Source: Chondrus crispus (lineage: Eukaryota; Rhodophyta; Florideophyceae; Gigartinales; Gigartinaceae). From it: a stretch of DNA of 64,000 bases. Of this stretch, positions 42,229-51,760 are shown in pieces. The notes beneath the pieces are model-generated. The model worked only from the letters and a program-made list of their open reading frames with translations. It had not been told where the DNA came from and ran no database searches. The position numbers were made by a program, and so were the translations under genes. The stretch is taken from positions 527,991 to 591,990 of the forward strand of contig NW_005179026.1 in the NCBI RefSeq assembly GCF_000350225.1, written 5' to 3'. Every line of letters begins with the position of its first letter. Position 1 is the first letter of the stretch.

Positions 42229-45200
42229 CTACTGGCAGTCCAGTTGGAGAAGACCTTGATGTATGGCCCAAGCCAGTGGGAGCCATATTGTCAGAGGCAT
42301 ATCGTCGTTATTCTCGTCAGCGGACTCTATGGATGCATCCGAGAAGATGACGGCTAAGTCCTTCTCAGTGACCCGGGCCGGGCGGTCACGGAGAACGGAG
42401 TTGAAGCGGCAAAGGATTTCGGAAGGGAACAGGTTTTCAGCGATCTGTTGCTGGAAAGACTTCATTCGCCAAAGGTTCCAGGCGAGTGATATCATAGGAC
42501 GTAGATCGCAACGACCGTATTGGCCGAATGTGGGGTGAAGTGGTTGGCCAAGGCAGTGCGAGAGGCGGCAATCATAGCACTTGAGAGGGACTTTTCTTGG
42601 AACGGGGCAAGACGGGACGAAATGGGTCGTAGAGAAACAGGCATAGCAGCTTCTTTCCATGAATGGACAGTCATTCTGAGGATGTTCCGTACCGGAACGG
42701 CGTGGAGAAGCGTGGCATAAGAGACACGTCGTCTTGGTTAGGAAGAGGAATTGAGTTACTAAATGAACCGTGGATTCGGTGTCAATTGCCTGGAAGTGAC
42801 TAAATGGCAACGATAGGGGAGGTGACGGGGAAGGCAAAGGGTTTGTGGGAACATTAGGTTGGGTTTGGCGCGCCATACTGGGAGAAGTTCGTAAGCTCTT
42901 GAATGAATTTCTTCCGGATGGTGGAAGTGACGCGGGCCGTTTGCCCGAAAGGACTTGCTTCAAAGATGGTGACGCCGTTGGAAGTGACCGTGGACGGACT
43001 GGAAATGGTGCTTGCTGCATTGAAGGTGATGCTGAAGGCAGCAAGTGTTCACTTGATTGTTGTGGGGAGAAGCTAAGGATTCTTCGAACTGGAGGGGCTG
43101 GAGGGGGGTTGGTTGGAGCGGATTGCTCAAGCAAGAGAAGCATTTCATCGAAGTTGTGCTGCGTGGATGTGGTGGCTCCGATTTGGTTTTGCCGTTGAGG
43201 CTCGAGATGGTTTTGATTTTGATCTTGATGTGGAGGTGGCAACTGCGATTGCGATGGTGTGGTGGGAAGCGAATGTTTCTGAGACTGGGATTGCGAATTT
43301 GCATCCCAAGGTCTAGAGGTATCCGGTGTGTGAAATTGTGAACTCTGAGGGGTGTGCGGTGCATTAGTTGGCTGGGAGGGGAACATAGATCTGCAAACAT
43401 CGCACCAGACTGCGTGCTTGTCGAAGCGACAGACACCAGAGACTTGGCCATCCATGGCTGTGTAAAGTGCATCTTTGCGGCAATCCGTGGTATTGAGGAC
43501 CCAATTCATCATCTCGTTTCGGTTCGTTACTGCGAGATCATTTTCGTCAATGTTGCCCTTTTTGAGAAGGGAGGTTTCGAAGCTCTTATTGTACTGGGTT
43601 GAGTTTAGGACGAAGACGAATGCGTGGTGTCCGTCGCGTCCAGACCGGCCACTCTCCTGTGCAAAGTCGACGAGGCTTCTTGCGGCGCCAAGATGAACTG
43701 TTGCTCGAACATCTGGAACATCTATTCCGGTACCGAAGGCGGACGTACAAACCATAATACGGAACAGAGTTGAAGGTACGAGGTCCTTGGTTGTTATGAT
43801 GTCGTAGAGCTCTTCGTTTGCTGTCCAGTCGTTGTGGGCCTTTTCGCGAGCTTCTTTAGTGAGGCCGGCATGATATATGAGCGGCTCGACTGCGATGCGT
43901 TGATTGGAGTGGGCAACACTTCCTTGTGCATATGCGGCCGTCAGGGCTTTGTGGAGAGAAGTTGTTTCTTGGCGCGTCAGGGCGAAAGCGATGATTCTAT
44001 ATATTTTGGGCAACGGCTTTGGGGCGTTGGTGCAATCGAGGAAGTGCTGATGCAGAAAGCTTACTGCATTCATCTTCATGACTTCTTGTGCGGTGGCAAA
44101 GGAGCCTTCAGGAGTGCGAGTGTTTAGGCCCGGGTCAGAGTCGTCACTGAAGGTATGAACAACAAACTCGAGATTCCTTCTTTGAGAAGGCATTGAGAAA
44201 AGGAAGGCTGTGTTAATGCCGTGGCGCTCTAGAATGATTCTTCTCTCGCAAGGTGGGACGGTTGCACTGAGGAGTACACGAGGGACTGACTTTGGGATGA
44301 TAGAAAGGGATCGACGCAAAAACTTCAATTCAGGGCGGAAATGTTGCCACATGGCTGTGAGATGAGCCTCATCAATGACTACTCGAGAGAGCCTGTTAGT
44401 ATCCATAAGTCGAACAACCAGCTCTTTGAAAGACGGCCGCGACAACTGTTCGGCCGTGAAGATGTAGAGGTCGGCAAATTCCAGTGATCCTTGTCCATTC
44501 GCGCAATGTGATGCGAGTAGGGCGAAGTTTGTCGCTCGCCTCATGTACTCCGATACAAGGGCCTTGAGGGGAACGACTACGATAGTGGACTTGATATTCT
44601 TTTCCATGAAAGCTGGTAGAAGGACTGCCATAGACTTGCCTGATGCGGTGGGCATCAGTACGAGGGTGTTGTTCTGCGACGCGGACACAGTGGCTGTGAC
44701 AGCAAACTGCGTTTGAGACATGAATTCCGCAGATTTAGAACGTGTGGCCTTTTTGAGAGCGGACAGTAGAGGCCTGACGAGGGGAGGGAGGATATGATTC
44801 GGGGGGTTATCGAGGCGAATACTGTGATTGGAGTGGGACCCTACGGAGAAGTTGTTGGGGAATTTGAGAGCAGAGGGGTTTGGCTGCAGTTGTTGCAGTT
44901 CGTTTGCTGTGCTTCCGTTGAGAGCATGAAGGAGGGGTTTCGGTTGATGAACCTGGAAGACAGGCTGCGGCTCATGTTGGGATAGCGAGGTCACTCGAGA
45001 CTGGAGTTGCTGTGAATGTTGGAGGGGGAGCGGTTGTGAAGAAGCGCGGTCACTATAAAATGACGGCAGCTTCAGATGGCGGTGCCATTCATGGGAGAAT
45101 TGGCGGTGCTTTGTTAGCGTGGCGGCGGGACAGTCGGGCATTAGCGAGGTAGTTCGTCCGTAGTGTTTGTGGGCGATAGAGGAGGTATACGCAGCTTGTT

Positions 45201-47904
45201 GGTGTCCGGCTGTGGTGTGTTCTGCCAATATGTCATTCATGCTGCTGTGGAGCTTATTCTGACATATAAGCGGAACCATTCCACTGGTGAACTGCCTGTA
45301 ATCCTTGAAGGAGATGTGAATGCTCCTGGATTGCAGGGCAGTCCTGATGACCTTTGTGACACGTGCAGGTGAGAAACGTTGGCCGTTGTTGGCGAATAAG
45401 AATGTCCAATGGGTTCTCATGGCTTCGTCACCATGGAGAGCTCTGACCATTTCGCATTCCAAAGGGCGAATGACCGACAAGTATGAGATCATTCGGAACG
45501 AAGTTTGCTTGTCGGGAAATCGGTACACCGCGCGGTTGTAACCGAGCGCGGCCCTTGACTTGCAGTAGCCAGGGTTGAACAAAATTTCGGAGTGGTGGCC
45601 GATGAAGATGTTCCGGATGTTGTTCTCCCCATTTTGTAGCCTATAAGTGCATATCTCGGTTGCTCGACCGGGAGATCCGGACGAAAAATGCATCATAGCA
45701 AGTAGGGAGTCTTGGATGATTTGGCAATGAGCGAGAAACTGCAAGACTCCTGTTTTCGTCATTCGAACACCAGCGACTTGAATTTCTCGGTCTTGGCCAG
45801 AAGAAGCAGTAGAGGTAGGGGATGGGCCAAGACCGGATGCCTCATCTTGTGTAGGAACCCTGGGCGGAAAGGAACATGTGGGGTGGACGCAAGGTGTGCG
45901 ATGGAGGTAATCGGACGATGGATTCATTAGAGCATGTAGGAGATGGGCAACGTTGGCCTGCACCCAGGAAGCGTGGTGAGTGAGGGAGGAGAGAAAGGAA
46001 AAGCCAGGAGCGCGGTTCGTGGGGTCGTCACGCAGAGATAAAACGAGTCGTTGGAAATCAGGAGGAAGCTCGGCCCCCAGAAGACAGTGTTCGTAGAAGA
46101 ACTTGTCGAAAGTCTTGTGTTGGTTTGTGATGATCGTCCCCAAAAGAGGCATGGAGAGGTGGTGAGATTTGATGATTCCACAAGGGTGTTGCTTGTGAAT
46201 GGCACAGACGGCGAAAGAGATTGGACCTTCCTCATGTTTTATGATTCGCATGATGACATCCAAAGTTTTTCGTATGAATGTAGCGGCAGTGTTGGCATCT
46301 TGATCGACGGTTGCGATGATGGCAGCAGCTGGATCTTGGTGGTTCTCGTTGAGGTGGGCGGCCGGAAGGGGCGTTTCTGCTACTCGGCGGAGTTCTTGAA
46401 TCGCTGTCACGGAAACAGCGTATTGGAGGGCGGCAAGAATGTGACTCATGTCACCGGCTTCGGCGAGTCTGAGGGTCGGGGAAGTCTCAGCGAAGAGTGG
46501 GGCGGAACTTGCAACGACAGTAGCGGCGACAACAAAATTACGAACGGCCAAGTTGGTGAGGAGGTCGACATGCCTGAGCCGGACGAGGAGCAAGCTTTTC
46601 ATGGCATCGTGAAGGCGACTGTGTAAGGCGTGGGAGAGAGTTTCACCTGGGGTCTCGTGGAGAGATGTGCGATTGAGCTCATGAAAGAAGGCGTCGATTG
46701 CGACGGAAGTCTGTTCATTACGGGAAAAGTCGGCGTCCCGTGTCTGATGGGTGAAGAAGAGGAGGCGGGCGACATGACTAGCATATCTTCGTTCTGCCAC
46801 GGATTGAACCCGTCGGAAGGGCGTAGTGCCGTGGAGGTTTATCGCTTGACGAAATCCATGCGTGACGTCCCTCACGACCTTGGCGATACTTTGAAAGTAT
46901 AGATGGACGCAGGTTGCAACCGTGGATAAAGTTGCTTGAACGTCCTCCGTCGTGACGGCACCCGTGAGTTGAGCTGCCTTCTCACGGCGTAAAGGCAGAG
47001 CTTCGAGGGCTTCATCAAAGTCGGTGATCGACAGGAATGTGTTGCGGAGGGCGATGCCGGAGTCTGCGTCATTTTCCTCCAATTCGGTATGAGATCGTCG
47101 ACCCGGGGCCAGGTCCGAACTGGAACACGTTAGACGGGCCAGTACGTCGGCGGCACATTTGTGGAGCTCATAAGACGGGGAGTTGGGGTCTGGAGTGATG
47201 AGGTCTAGAGTTGAGTCGGTTGTTGTGTCCATGGGGAGGGGTGACGACACCGGGGCGGATTGGATGGGATCTTCTTCTTCTGAGTCAGGAATGCCGACTG
47301 GGACTTGGGAGACAGTGACCATTTCCCCGATTGGCTCTTCGGCCGTAACGGGAAAGTATTTGGTCTTGGCACCACTAAACAGAGACTGGGCGCGAACAGC
47401 ACCGCGGCCAATGATTTGATCAACCTCGGTCGGCGAGGGGTTTCCGGGTGCATCAGGCGGGTGGACGGAGTTCATATGCTGTCGAAGCCGTTTCGGGGTG
47501 CCCTTGGAGAGCTTGCAAAGAGGACAGAAGTAGACTAATTTGCAAGTGAATCCTTGAAGCGGGGGGAGGCTCTTGATCGGAAGAGTGATGGCCGGATCGG
47601 GGAGGAATTGGGGAGCCTGCAGGTAGTCGGAAAGGAGCGGAGAATCGGAAACAGAGGTACGGTGGAAGGAGAGGGCTTCTTCTGCGAGTCTAGAGCGCTG
47701 TGCGGCCTGGGGAGTAGGGATGTTGTGAACGTGGCGCAAGTGGTCGCTGAAGGCCCTTGCGCTGGGGGACCCGCTCTTGCAATCGACGCAGACAAGGATG
47801 AGGGGGATGGAATGGAAGCCAACAGACAAGGACGTAGGTGCGAGATGCAGTGGCACCCGAGGATCGTTGCGGACGAAAGCGGCGGCATGCGATGGCGTAG
47901 TCAT
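42229..47904 (-). CDS. C2H2 / tyrosine-recombinase-like / RecQ helicase fusion protein
   Basis: The frame from ATG 47904 has 1891 codons and no interruption; the frame is open to 48108 but upstream starts are weaker. Residues 39-60 and 127-148 are two fingers of spacing C-x2-C-x12-H-x4-H, as in OrsD-type proteins. About 710-920 has the tyrosine recombinase layout: R747 (SPGRATE), K867/R870 (SFKDYRQF), H901 (AGHQQ) and Y915 (HKHYG). About 1050-1440 is a RecQ-type SF2 helicase: Walker A PTASGKS (1085-1091), DEAH (1178-1181), the SAT motif, and FGTGID with QESGRSGRDG (1416-1425). A Ser/Pro/Gln-rich linker leads to a Cys/His-rich tail. Expected role by inference: strand exchange or integration coupled to unwinding, in the nucleus. 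No introns. The fingers plus RecQ resemble fungal OrsD-RecQ and telomere-linked helicases. The recombinase reading is mine and needs a structure-based search. Confidence 0.8.
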   Translation of the reverse strand: MTTPSHAAAFVRNDPRVPLHLAPTSLSVGFHSIPLILVCVDCKSGSPSARAFSDHLRHVHNIPTPQAAQRSRLAEEALSFHRTSVSDSPLLSDYLQAPQFLPDPAITLPIKSLPPLQGFTCKLVYFCPLCKLSKGTPKRLRQHMNSVHPPDAPGNPSPTEVDQIIGRGAVRAQSLFSGAKTKYFPVTAEEPIGEMVTVSQVPVGIPDSEEEDPIQSAPVSSPLPMDTTTDSTLDLITPDPNSPSYELHKCAADVLARLTCSSSDLAPGRRSHTELEENDADSGIALRNTFLSITDFDEALEALPLRREKAAQLTGAVTTEDVQATLSTVATCVHLYFQSIAKVVRDVTHGFRQAINLHGTTPFRRVQSVAERRYASHVARLLFFTHQTRDADFSRNEQTSVAIDAFFHELNRTSLHETPGETLSHALHSRLHDAMKSLLLVRLRHVDLLTNLAVRNFVVAATVVASSAPLFAETSPTLRLAEAGDMSHILAALQYAVSVTAIQELRRVAETPLPAAHLNENHQDPAAAIIATVDQDANTAATFIRKTLDVIMRIIKHEEGPISFAVCAIHKQHPCGIIKSHHLSMPLLGTIITNQHKTFDKFFYEHCLLGAELPPDFQRLVLSLRDDPTNRAPGFSFLSSLTHHASWVQANVAHLLHALMNPSSDYLHRTPCVHPTCSFPPRVPTQDEASGLGPSPTSTASSGQDREIQVAGVRMTKTGVLQFLAHCQIIQDSLLAMMHFSSGSPGRATEICTYRLQNGENNIRNIFIGHHSEILFNPGYCKSRAALGYNRAVYRFPDKQTSFRMISYLSVIRPLECEMVRALHGDEAMRTHWTFLFANNGQRFSPARVTKVIRTALQSRSIHISFKDYRQFTSGMVPLICQNKLHSSMNDILAEHTTAGHQQAAYTSSIAHKHYGRTTSLMPDCPAATLTKHRQFSHEWHRHLKLPSFYSDRASSQPLPLQHSQQLQSRVTSLSQHEPQPVFQVHQPKPLLHALNGSTANELQQLQPNPSALKFPNNFSVGSHSNHSIRLDNPPNHILPPLVRPLLSALKKATRSKSAEFMSQTQFAVTATVSASQNNTLVLMPTASGKSMAVLLPAFMEKNIKSTIVVVPLKALVSEYMRRATNFALLASHCANGQGSLEFADLYIFTAEQLSRPSFKELVVRLMDTNRLSRVVIDEAHLTAMWQHFRPELKFLRRSLSIIPKSVPRVLLSATVPPCERRIILERHGINTAFLFSMPSQRRNLEFVVHTFSDDSDPGLNTRTPEGSFATAQEVMKMNAVSFLHQHFLDCTNAPKPLPKIYRIIAFALTRQETTSLHKALTAAYAQGSVAHSNQRIAVEPLIYHAGLTKEAREKAHNDWTANEELYDIITTKDLVPSTLFRIMVCTSAFGTGIDVPDVRATVHLGAARSLVDFAQESGRSGRDGHHAFVFVLNSTQYNKSFETSLLKKGNIDENDLAVTNRNEMMNWVLNTTDCRKDALYTAMDGQVSGVCRFDKHAVWCDVCRSMFPSQPTNAPHTPQSSQFHTPDTSRPWDANSQSQSQKHSLPTTPSQSQLPPPHQDQNQNHLEPQRQNQIGATTSTQHNFDEMLLLLEQSAPTNPPPAPPVRRILSFSPQQSSEHLLPSASPSMQQAPFPVRPRSLPTASPSLKQVLSGKRPASLPPSGRNSFKSLRTSPSMARQTQPNVPTNPLPSPSPPLSLPFSHFQAIDTESTVHLVTQFLFLTKTTCLLCHASPRRSGTEHPQNDCPFMERSCYACFSTTHFVPSCPVPRKVPLKCYDCRLSHCLGQPLHPTFGQYGRCDLRPMISLAWNLWRMKSFQQQIAENLFPSEILCRFNSVLRDRPARVTEKDLAVIFSDASIESADENNDDMPLTIWLPLAWAIHQGLLQLDCQ

Positions 47905-48030
47905 TGCGCGTGAAGTTGGGAGAGAGCGGGAAAGGAGGCGAGAGGTGAGGGGTTTCGGGGATGCGAAACGCTGGGGAAGAAGAGAAGAGGTAAAGAGAGA
48001 GAGCGGGGGGTCAGTGAGTACGAGAACCCT

Positions 48031-48040
48031 GTATATGTAA
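48031..48040 (-). promoter_or_regulatory. TATA-like box of the recombinase-helicase gene
   Basis: TTACATATAC on the minus strand lies about 130 bases before the ATG at 47904. It is within the upstream open frame, which favours the downstream ATG as the true start. Confidence 0.35.
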
Positions 48041-48104
48041 ACATTGCGTCGAAATAAGACCTGCGAGGGGCTCATACTGAGTAGGAGACCGGGGAGCCTG
48101 GGTA

Positions 48105-48499
48105 GCACAGAAAGGAAGGGTTGACGTTCCGATACGTGGTGAAGTTCTACGATGATGTGGAGAATTTGGCATAGTTAGTAGTGGGTGTCAAGGAAGTAGG
48201 GTCATGAAATTAAGGGTGATTACGTGAGTTAGGGAAACACGTCGCTGTATGGCGTCAGAAGGGAATGGGGATGTGAATTTGATCTGTGGTTTGCCGGAGT
48301 CTGAATGAGGTGCAGGTTGAGCAATTTTGCTTTTGGTTGAAGTTATGAGTGTGCATCTCGAATTTGAGATTAGGGGGAGGAGGGGGATTACGGGAACACA
48401 GTTGTCCATGTACATTCCTAACAGTGGGGGCCGGTGGCTGTATACTTCCAAAAAGTTCTTCGACCGACTTTCCTACGCTGACGGCTTCCCAAGTCCAGG
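48105..48499. other. spacer between gene and satellite
   Basis: No gene seen. It separates the divergent side of the recombinase-helicase gene from the satellite array. Confidence 0.4.
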
Positions 48500-49098
48500 A
48501 AAATTCTAACTAATTGAAAACTCAATATTAACATTAAATTTATAATGATTACAACATGCGCTAATTAGTAACGAAATCGCGTCCCAAGGACGCGGGGGTG
48601 TGGAGCACCATTGTCTGGATGATGGTAGAGCTTGTGCAACAATTAAATGATCATTAAATATTAACCACAATTATTTACTAATTACAATATTCCTAATTAG
48701 GGGATTAATGGAGTAGGAGATTAATTAATGTCTGACACTGTCAAGCAAGAGTTAACAGCTGACACTGTCCAGCAATTACGCGGACAACTCCCACGTACAA
48801 CGGTCGTCACACACGACCTCCATTCGAGTTGGTGTGCTTGTTTAATGCATTGGGTCTATATATTTGCAGACTTATTACTGCACTCTAGGGCACTCTAGAC
48901 TTCGTATTGTGACATTGGGGCTTAAAGACGTAGTCGATTCCACGATAGATTGGCAAAGGATATATAAGTAAAGTTTGTTGTTCAGTTATAGTGGGGGATT
49001 TTTCGACTATAGAGCCCTGCCGGGCTCTCAAAAATATCAAGGTACACCGCGCAGGCTTGCAAGAGCAGGGCAAGTATTTGGTATGATATGCAATGTTC

Positions 49099-49172
49099 TG
49101 TCGTGCAACAAGATTTTCAAAAGCTGTATGGCTGGCCACCCATACAGCTTTTGAAAATCTTGTTGCACGACA
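49099..49172. repeat. foldback element, short-loop version (unit 1)
   Basis: Perfect 33-bp arms starting TGTCGTGCAACAAGATTTTC surround an 8-base loop. It corresponds to the 138-bp elements of the next two units with the centre removed. Confidence 0.85.
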
Positions 49173-49355
49173 AAAATGCAATGTATTACTCGTGGCGAAT
49201 AAAATGCAATGTACTACACGTGTAGATGACTAAAATGCAATGAAGTACACGTGGCGACCAAGACATTTATTAAATCGTAGTTAAATATTTATGTTAAGTA
49301 TATAGTGTTTATGAAATGCATTAATTCATGTCCGACAGTGTAATGTTCCGCGATC

Positions 49356-49400
49356 GCGTCCTAAGGACGCAAAGTTTCGGGGTACCATTGTTCTAATGAT
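49356..49400. repeat. two-hairpin module (one of nine copies)
   Basis: The palindrome GCGTCCTAAGGACGC is followed by a second stem ACCAT...ATGGT. The palindrome of the module recurs at 48579, 49356, 49982, 51172, 51944, 52570, 53761, 54533 and 55159, in three sequence types per unit (GCGTCCCAAGGACGC, GCGTCCTAAGGACGC, GCGTCCCAAAGACGC). The stems are kept although the flanks differ between types. Confidence 0.6.
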
Positions 49401-49756
49401 GGTACTGCTCGACATTAAGTAAATAGTAGTTAAATATTAAATTATTAACGTTAAATCTAAGATTTTTGATATTTTTTGGGGCGTGATTTGAGTATGATTG
49501 TAGTATGGTTGTCGCGCGACAAGATTTCATTTTGCTGTATGGGTGGCCAGCCATACTACAACTTTATTAAAATTTGATAACTTTCGGAGGGTGATTCTAG
49601 TATGGGTGGCCACCCATACTAACATTTCCTGTATTGGTAATATAGTGCTGACCTGTGCCAGTGGGACGAAAACGGCTCTATATCGAACCTGGCAGTATAA
49701 GAAAATTGAAATTTCGACTTTTAAATGCCACTTTTCTTGCATCACTGCTTTCGAAG

Positions 49757-49826
49757 TGTGGTTCCCTGAACTCCGATACCCTCCGATCACGAAGAAGCGG
49801 GTGTCCGTCGGATACTTTATTGCGTG
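49757..49826. repeat. relic of a copia LTR in satellite unit
   Basis: TGTGGTTCC.TGAACTCCGATACC... ending ...ACTTTATTG corresponds word by word to the first half of the element C LTR, with roughly 80% identity. Copies of the relic also start at 52345 and 54934. Confidence 0.6.
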
Positions 49827-50685
49827 GAAACTACGGTATGACCCATTGCCTGCGTCTCATTACGTATGGTGTGCTGTACTGTCGTCTGGATCAAACTACA
49901 CGAAAATTCTAACTAATTGAAAACTAAATATTAACATTAAATGTATAATGATTACAACATGCCCCAATTAATTACCAAACTGCGTCCCAAAGACGCAAGG
50001 GTTTGGAGCACCATTGTCTGGATGATGGTAGAGCTTGTGCATCAATTAAATGATCATTAAAAATTACCTCAATTATTTACTAATTACAATATTTGTATTT
50101 AGGAAAGTAATGGAGTAGGGGACTAAGTAATGTCTGACACAGTCAAGCAAGAGTTAATAGCTGACACTACCAAGAAATTATGCAGACAACTCCCACGTAC
50201 AACGGTCCTCGCGCACGACCTCCATTGATTCCAAATTTTAGAAAAATGTCTTAGATTTTGGTTCTGTGATCAGTGGTCACTGATCACAGACCAAGGAGGG
50301 GTGTCGTACGACACCTCCAAATCTTGGGCACAACCGGTTGAAACGGCAGCCCAATAATATCGAAAAAATATTTGCGTTAATAGGATGGTACAGTTTTAGA
50401 AGACCTTAATGTTAATGGAAAGTACTTCAGATAGAGCGAGTCTGGCTTTAGGGCGGTGAGAATGTAGAAGGGTCTTTGGGTACAGAGCAATACTCGCGTT
50501 AATGGGATATTACAGTTTTAGAAGACCTCAATATTAAATGGAAAGTACTTCAGATAGAGGGAGGCTGGCTTTAGGGCGAAAAAACTGTCAACGGGCCTGT
50601 GAGTAGAGCGGGTATCGCTCGTGGCGAAGTTGTCATCGCCAAAACTTAAGATTGCAAATTTTTAGAAAATGTTTTAGATTTTGGC

Positions 50686-50760
50686 CCTGTGATCAGTGGG
50701 TCTGTGATCAGTGGGTCTGTGATCAGTGGGTCTGTGATCAGTGGTCACTGATCACAGACC
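50686..50760. repeat. 15-bp direct repeats ending in a palindrome
   Basis: Four copies of CTGTGATCAGTGGGT run head to tail and end in the perfect palindrome GGTCACTGATCACAGACC with its mirror half. Counterparts lie at 53274-53348 and 55858-55933, and shorter ones at 50269, 50838, 52850, 53426, 55440 and 56014. Confidence 0.8.
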
Positions 50761-51622
50761 GGCGAAGGGTGTCGTACGACATCGTCCTTGCTGTAAAATT
50801 TGACGAAATTTTAGATTCCAACTTTTTTGGCAAATGGCCCTGTGATCAATGGGTCTGTGATCAGTGGTCACTGATCACAGACCGGCGAAGGGTGTCGTAC
50901 CACATCGTCATTTTAAGAAATATTTGCACCACAACCAAACGCTTCCAGCCCCCCAAACGGTGCATGCACCTTTCCGCCCTGCGCCTTCCAGAACTCCGAT
51001 CTCTCCACAGGCAGAGAGGCTCTACTGTGGGCTCACAAGAAGACTTCGTAATAACGAACAACACTGTTGTACAATTGTCGGATCTTGCTGTCATCGAAAA
51101 TTGTGTGAAAGCCATGTACGTGAGTATTAAATATATAATGATTGCAATATGCGTTAATTAATAACGAGATCGCGTCCCAAGGACGCTCGGTTTTGGAGCA
51201 CCATTGTCTGGATGATGGTAGAGCTTGTGCAACAATTAAATGATCATTAAATATTAACGTCAATTATTTACTAATTGCAATATTTCTAATTAGGGGATTG
51301 ACGGAGTAGGGGATTAATTAATAGCAGTCCTCGCGCACGACCTCCATTCCAGTCGGTGTGCTTGTTTAATGCATTGGGTCTATATATTTGCAGACGTATT
51401 ACTGCACTCTAGAGCACTCTAGACTTCGTATTGTGACATTGGGGCTTAAAGACGTAGTCGATTCCACGATAGATTGGCAAAGGATATATAAGTAAAGTTT
51501 GTTGTTCAGTTATAGTGGGGGATTTTTCGACTATAGAGCCCTGCCGGGCTCTCAAAAATATCAAGGTACACCGCGCAGGCTTGCAAGAGCAGGGCAAGTA
51601 TTTGGTATGATATGCAATGTTC

Positions 51623-51760
51623 TGTCGTGCAACAAGATTTTCAAAAGCTGTATGGGTGGCCAGCCATACTGCAACTAATGTAATTTTTGCTAATTTTTTG
51701 GAGGTCGATTCCAGTATGGCTGGCCACCCATACAGCTTTTGAAAATCTTGTTGCACGACA
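51623..51760. repeat. foldback/MITE-like element (unit 2)
   Basis: The 138-bp element has perfect inverted arms of 49 bp starting TGTCGTGCAACAAGATTTTC, with a 40-base AT-rich centre. On both sides lie copies of AAATGCAATG. Confidence 0.85.

Noticed and set aside
42229..48108. Start of the recombinase-helicase at 48108
   Set aside because: The codon there is GTG and the N-terminal 68 residues lie across the TATA-like box; ATG 47904 is the better start.
50652..51161. Protein with CDQWV repeats
   Set aside because: It is the translation of the 15-bp GATC repeat; other units break the frame and there is no promoter or conservation.
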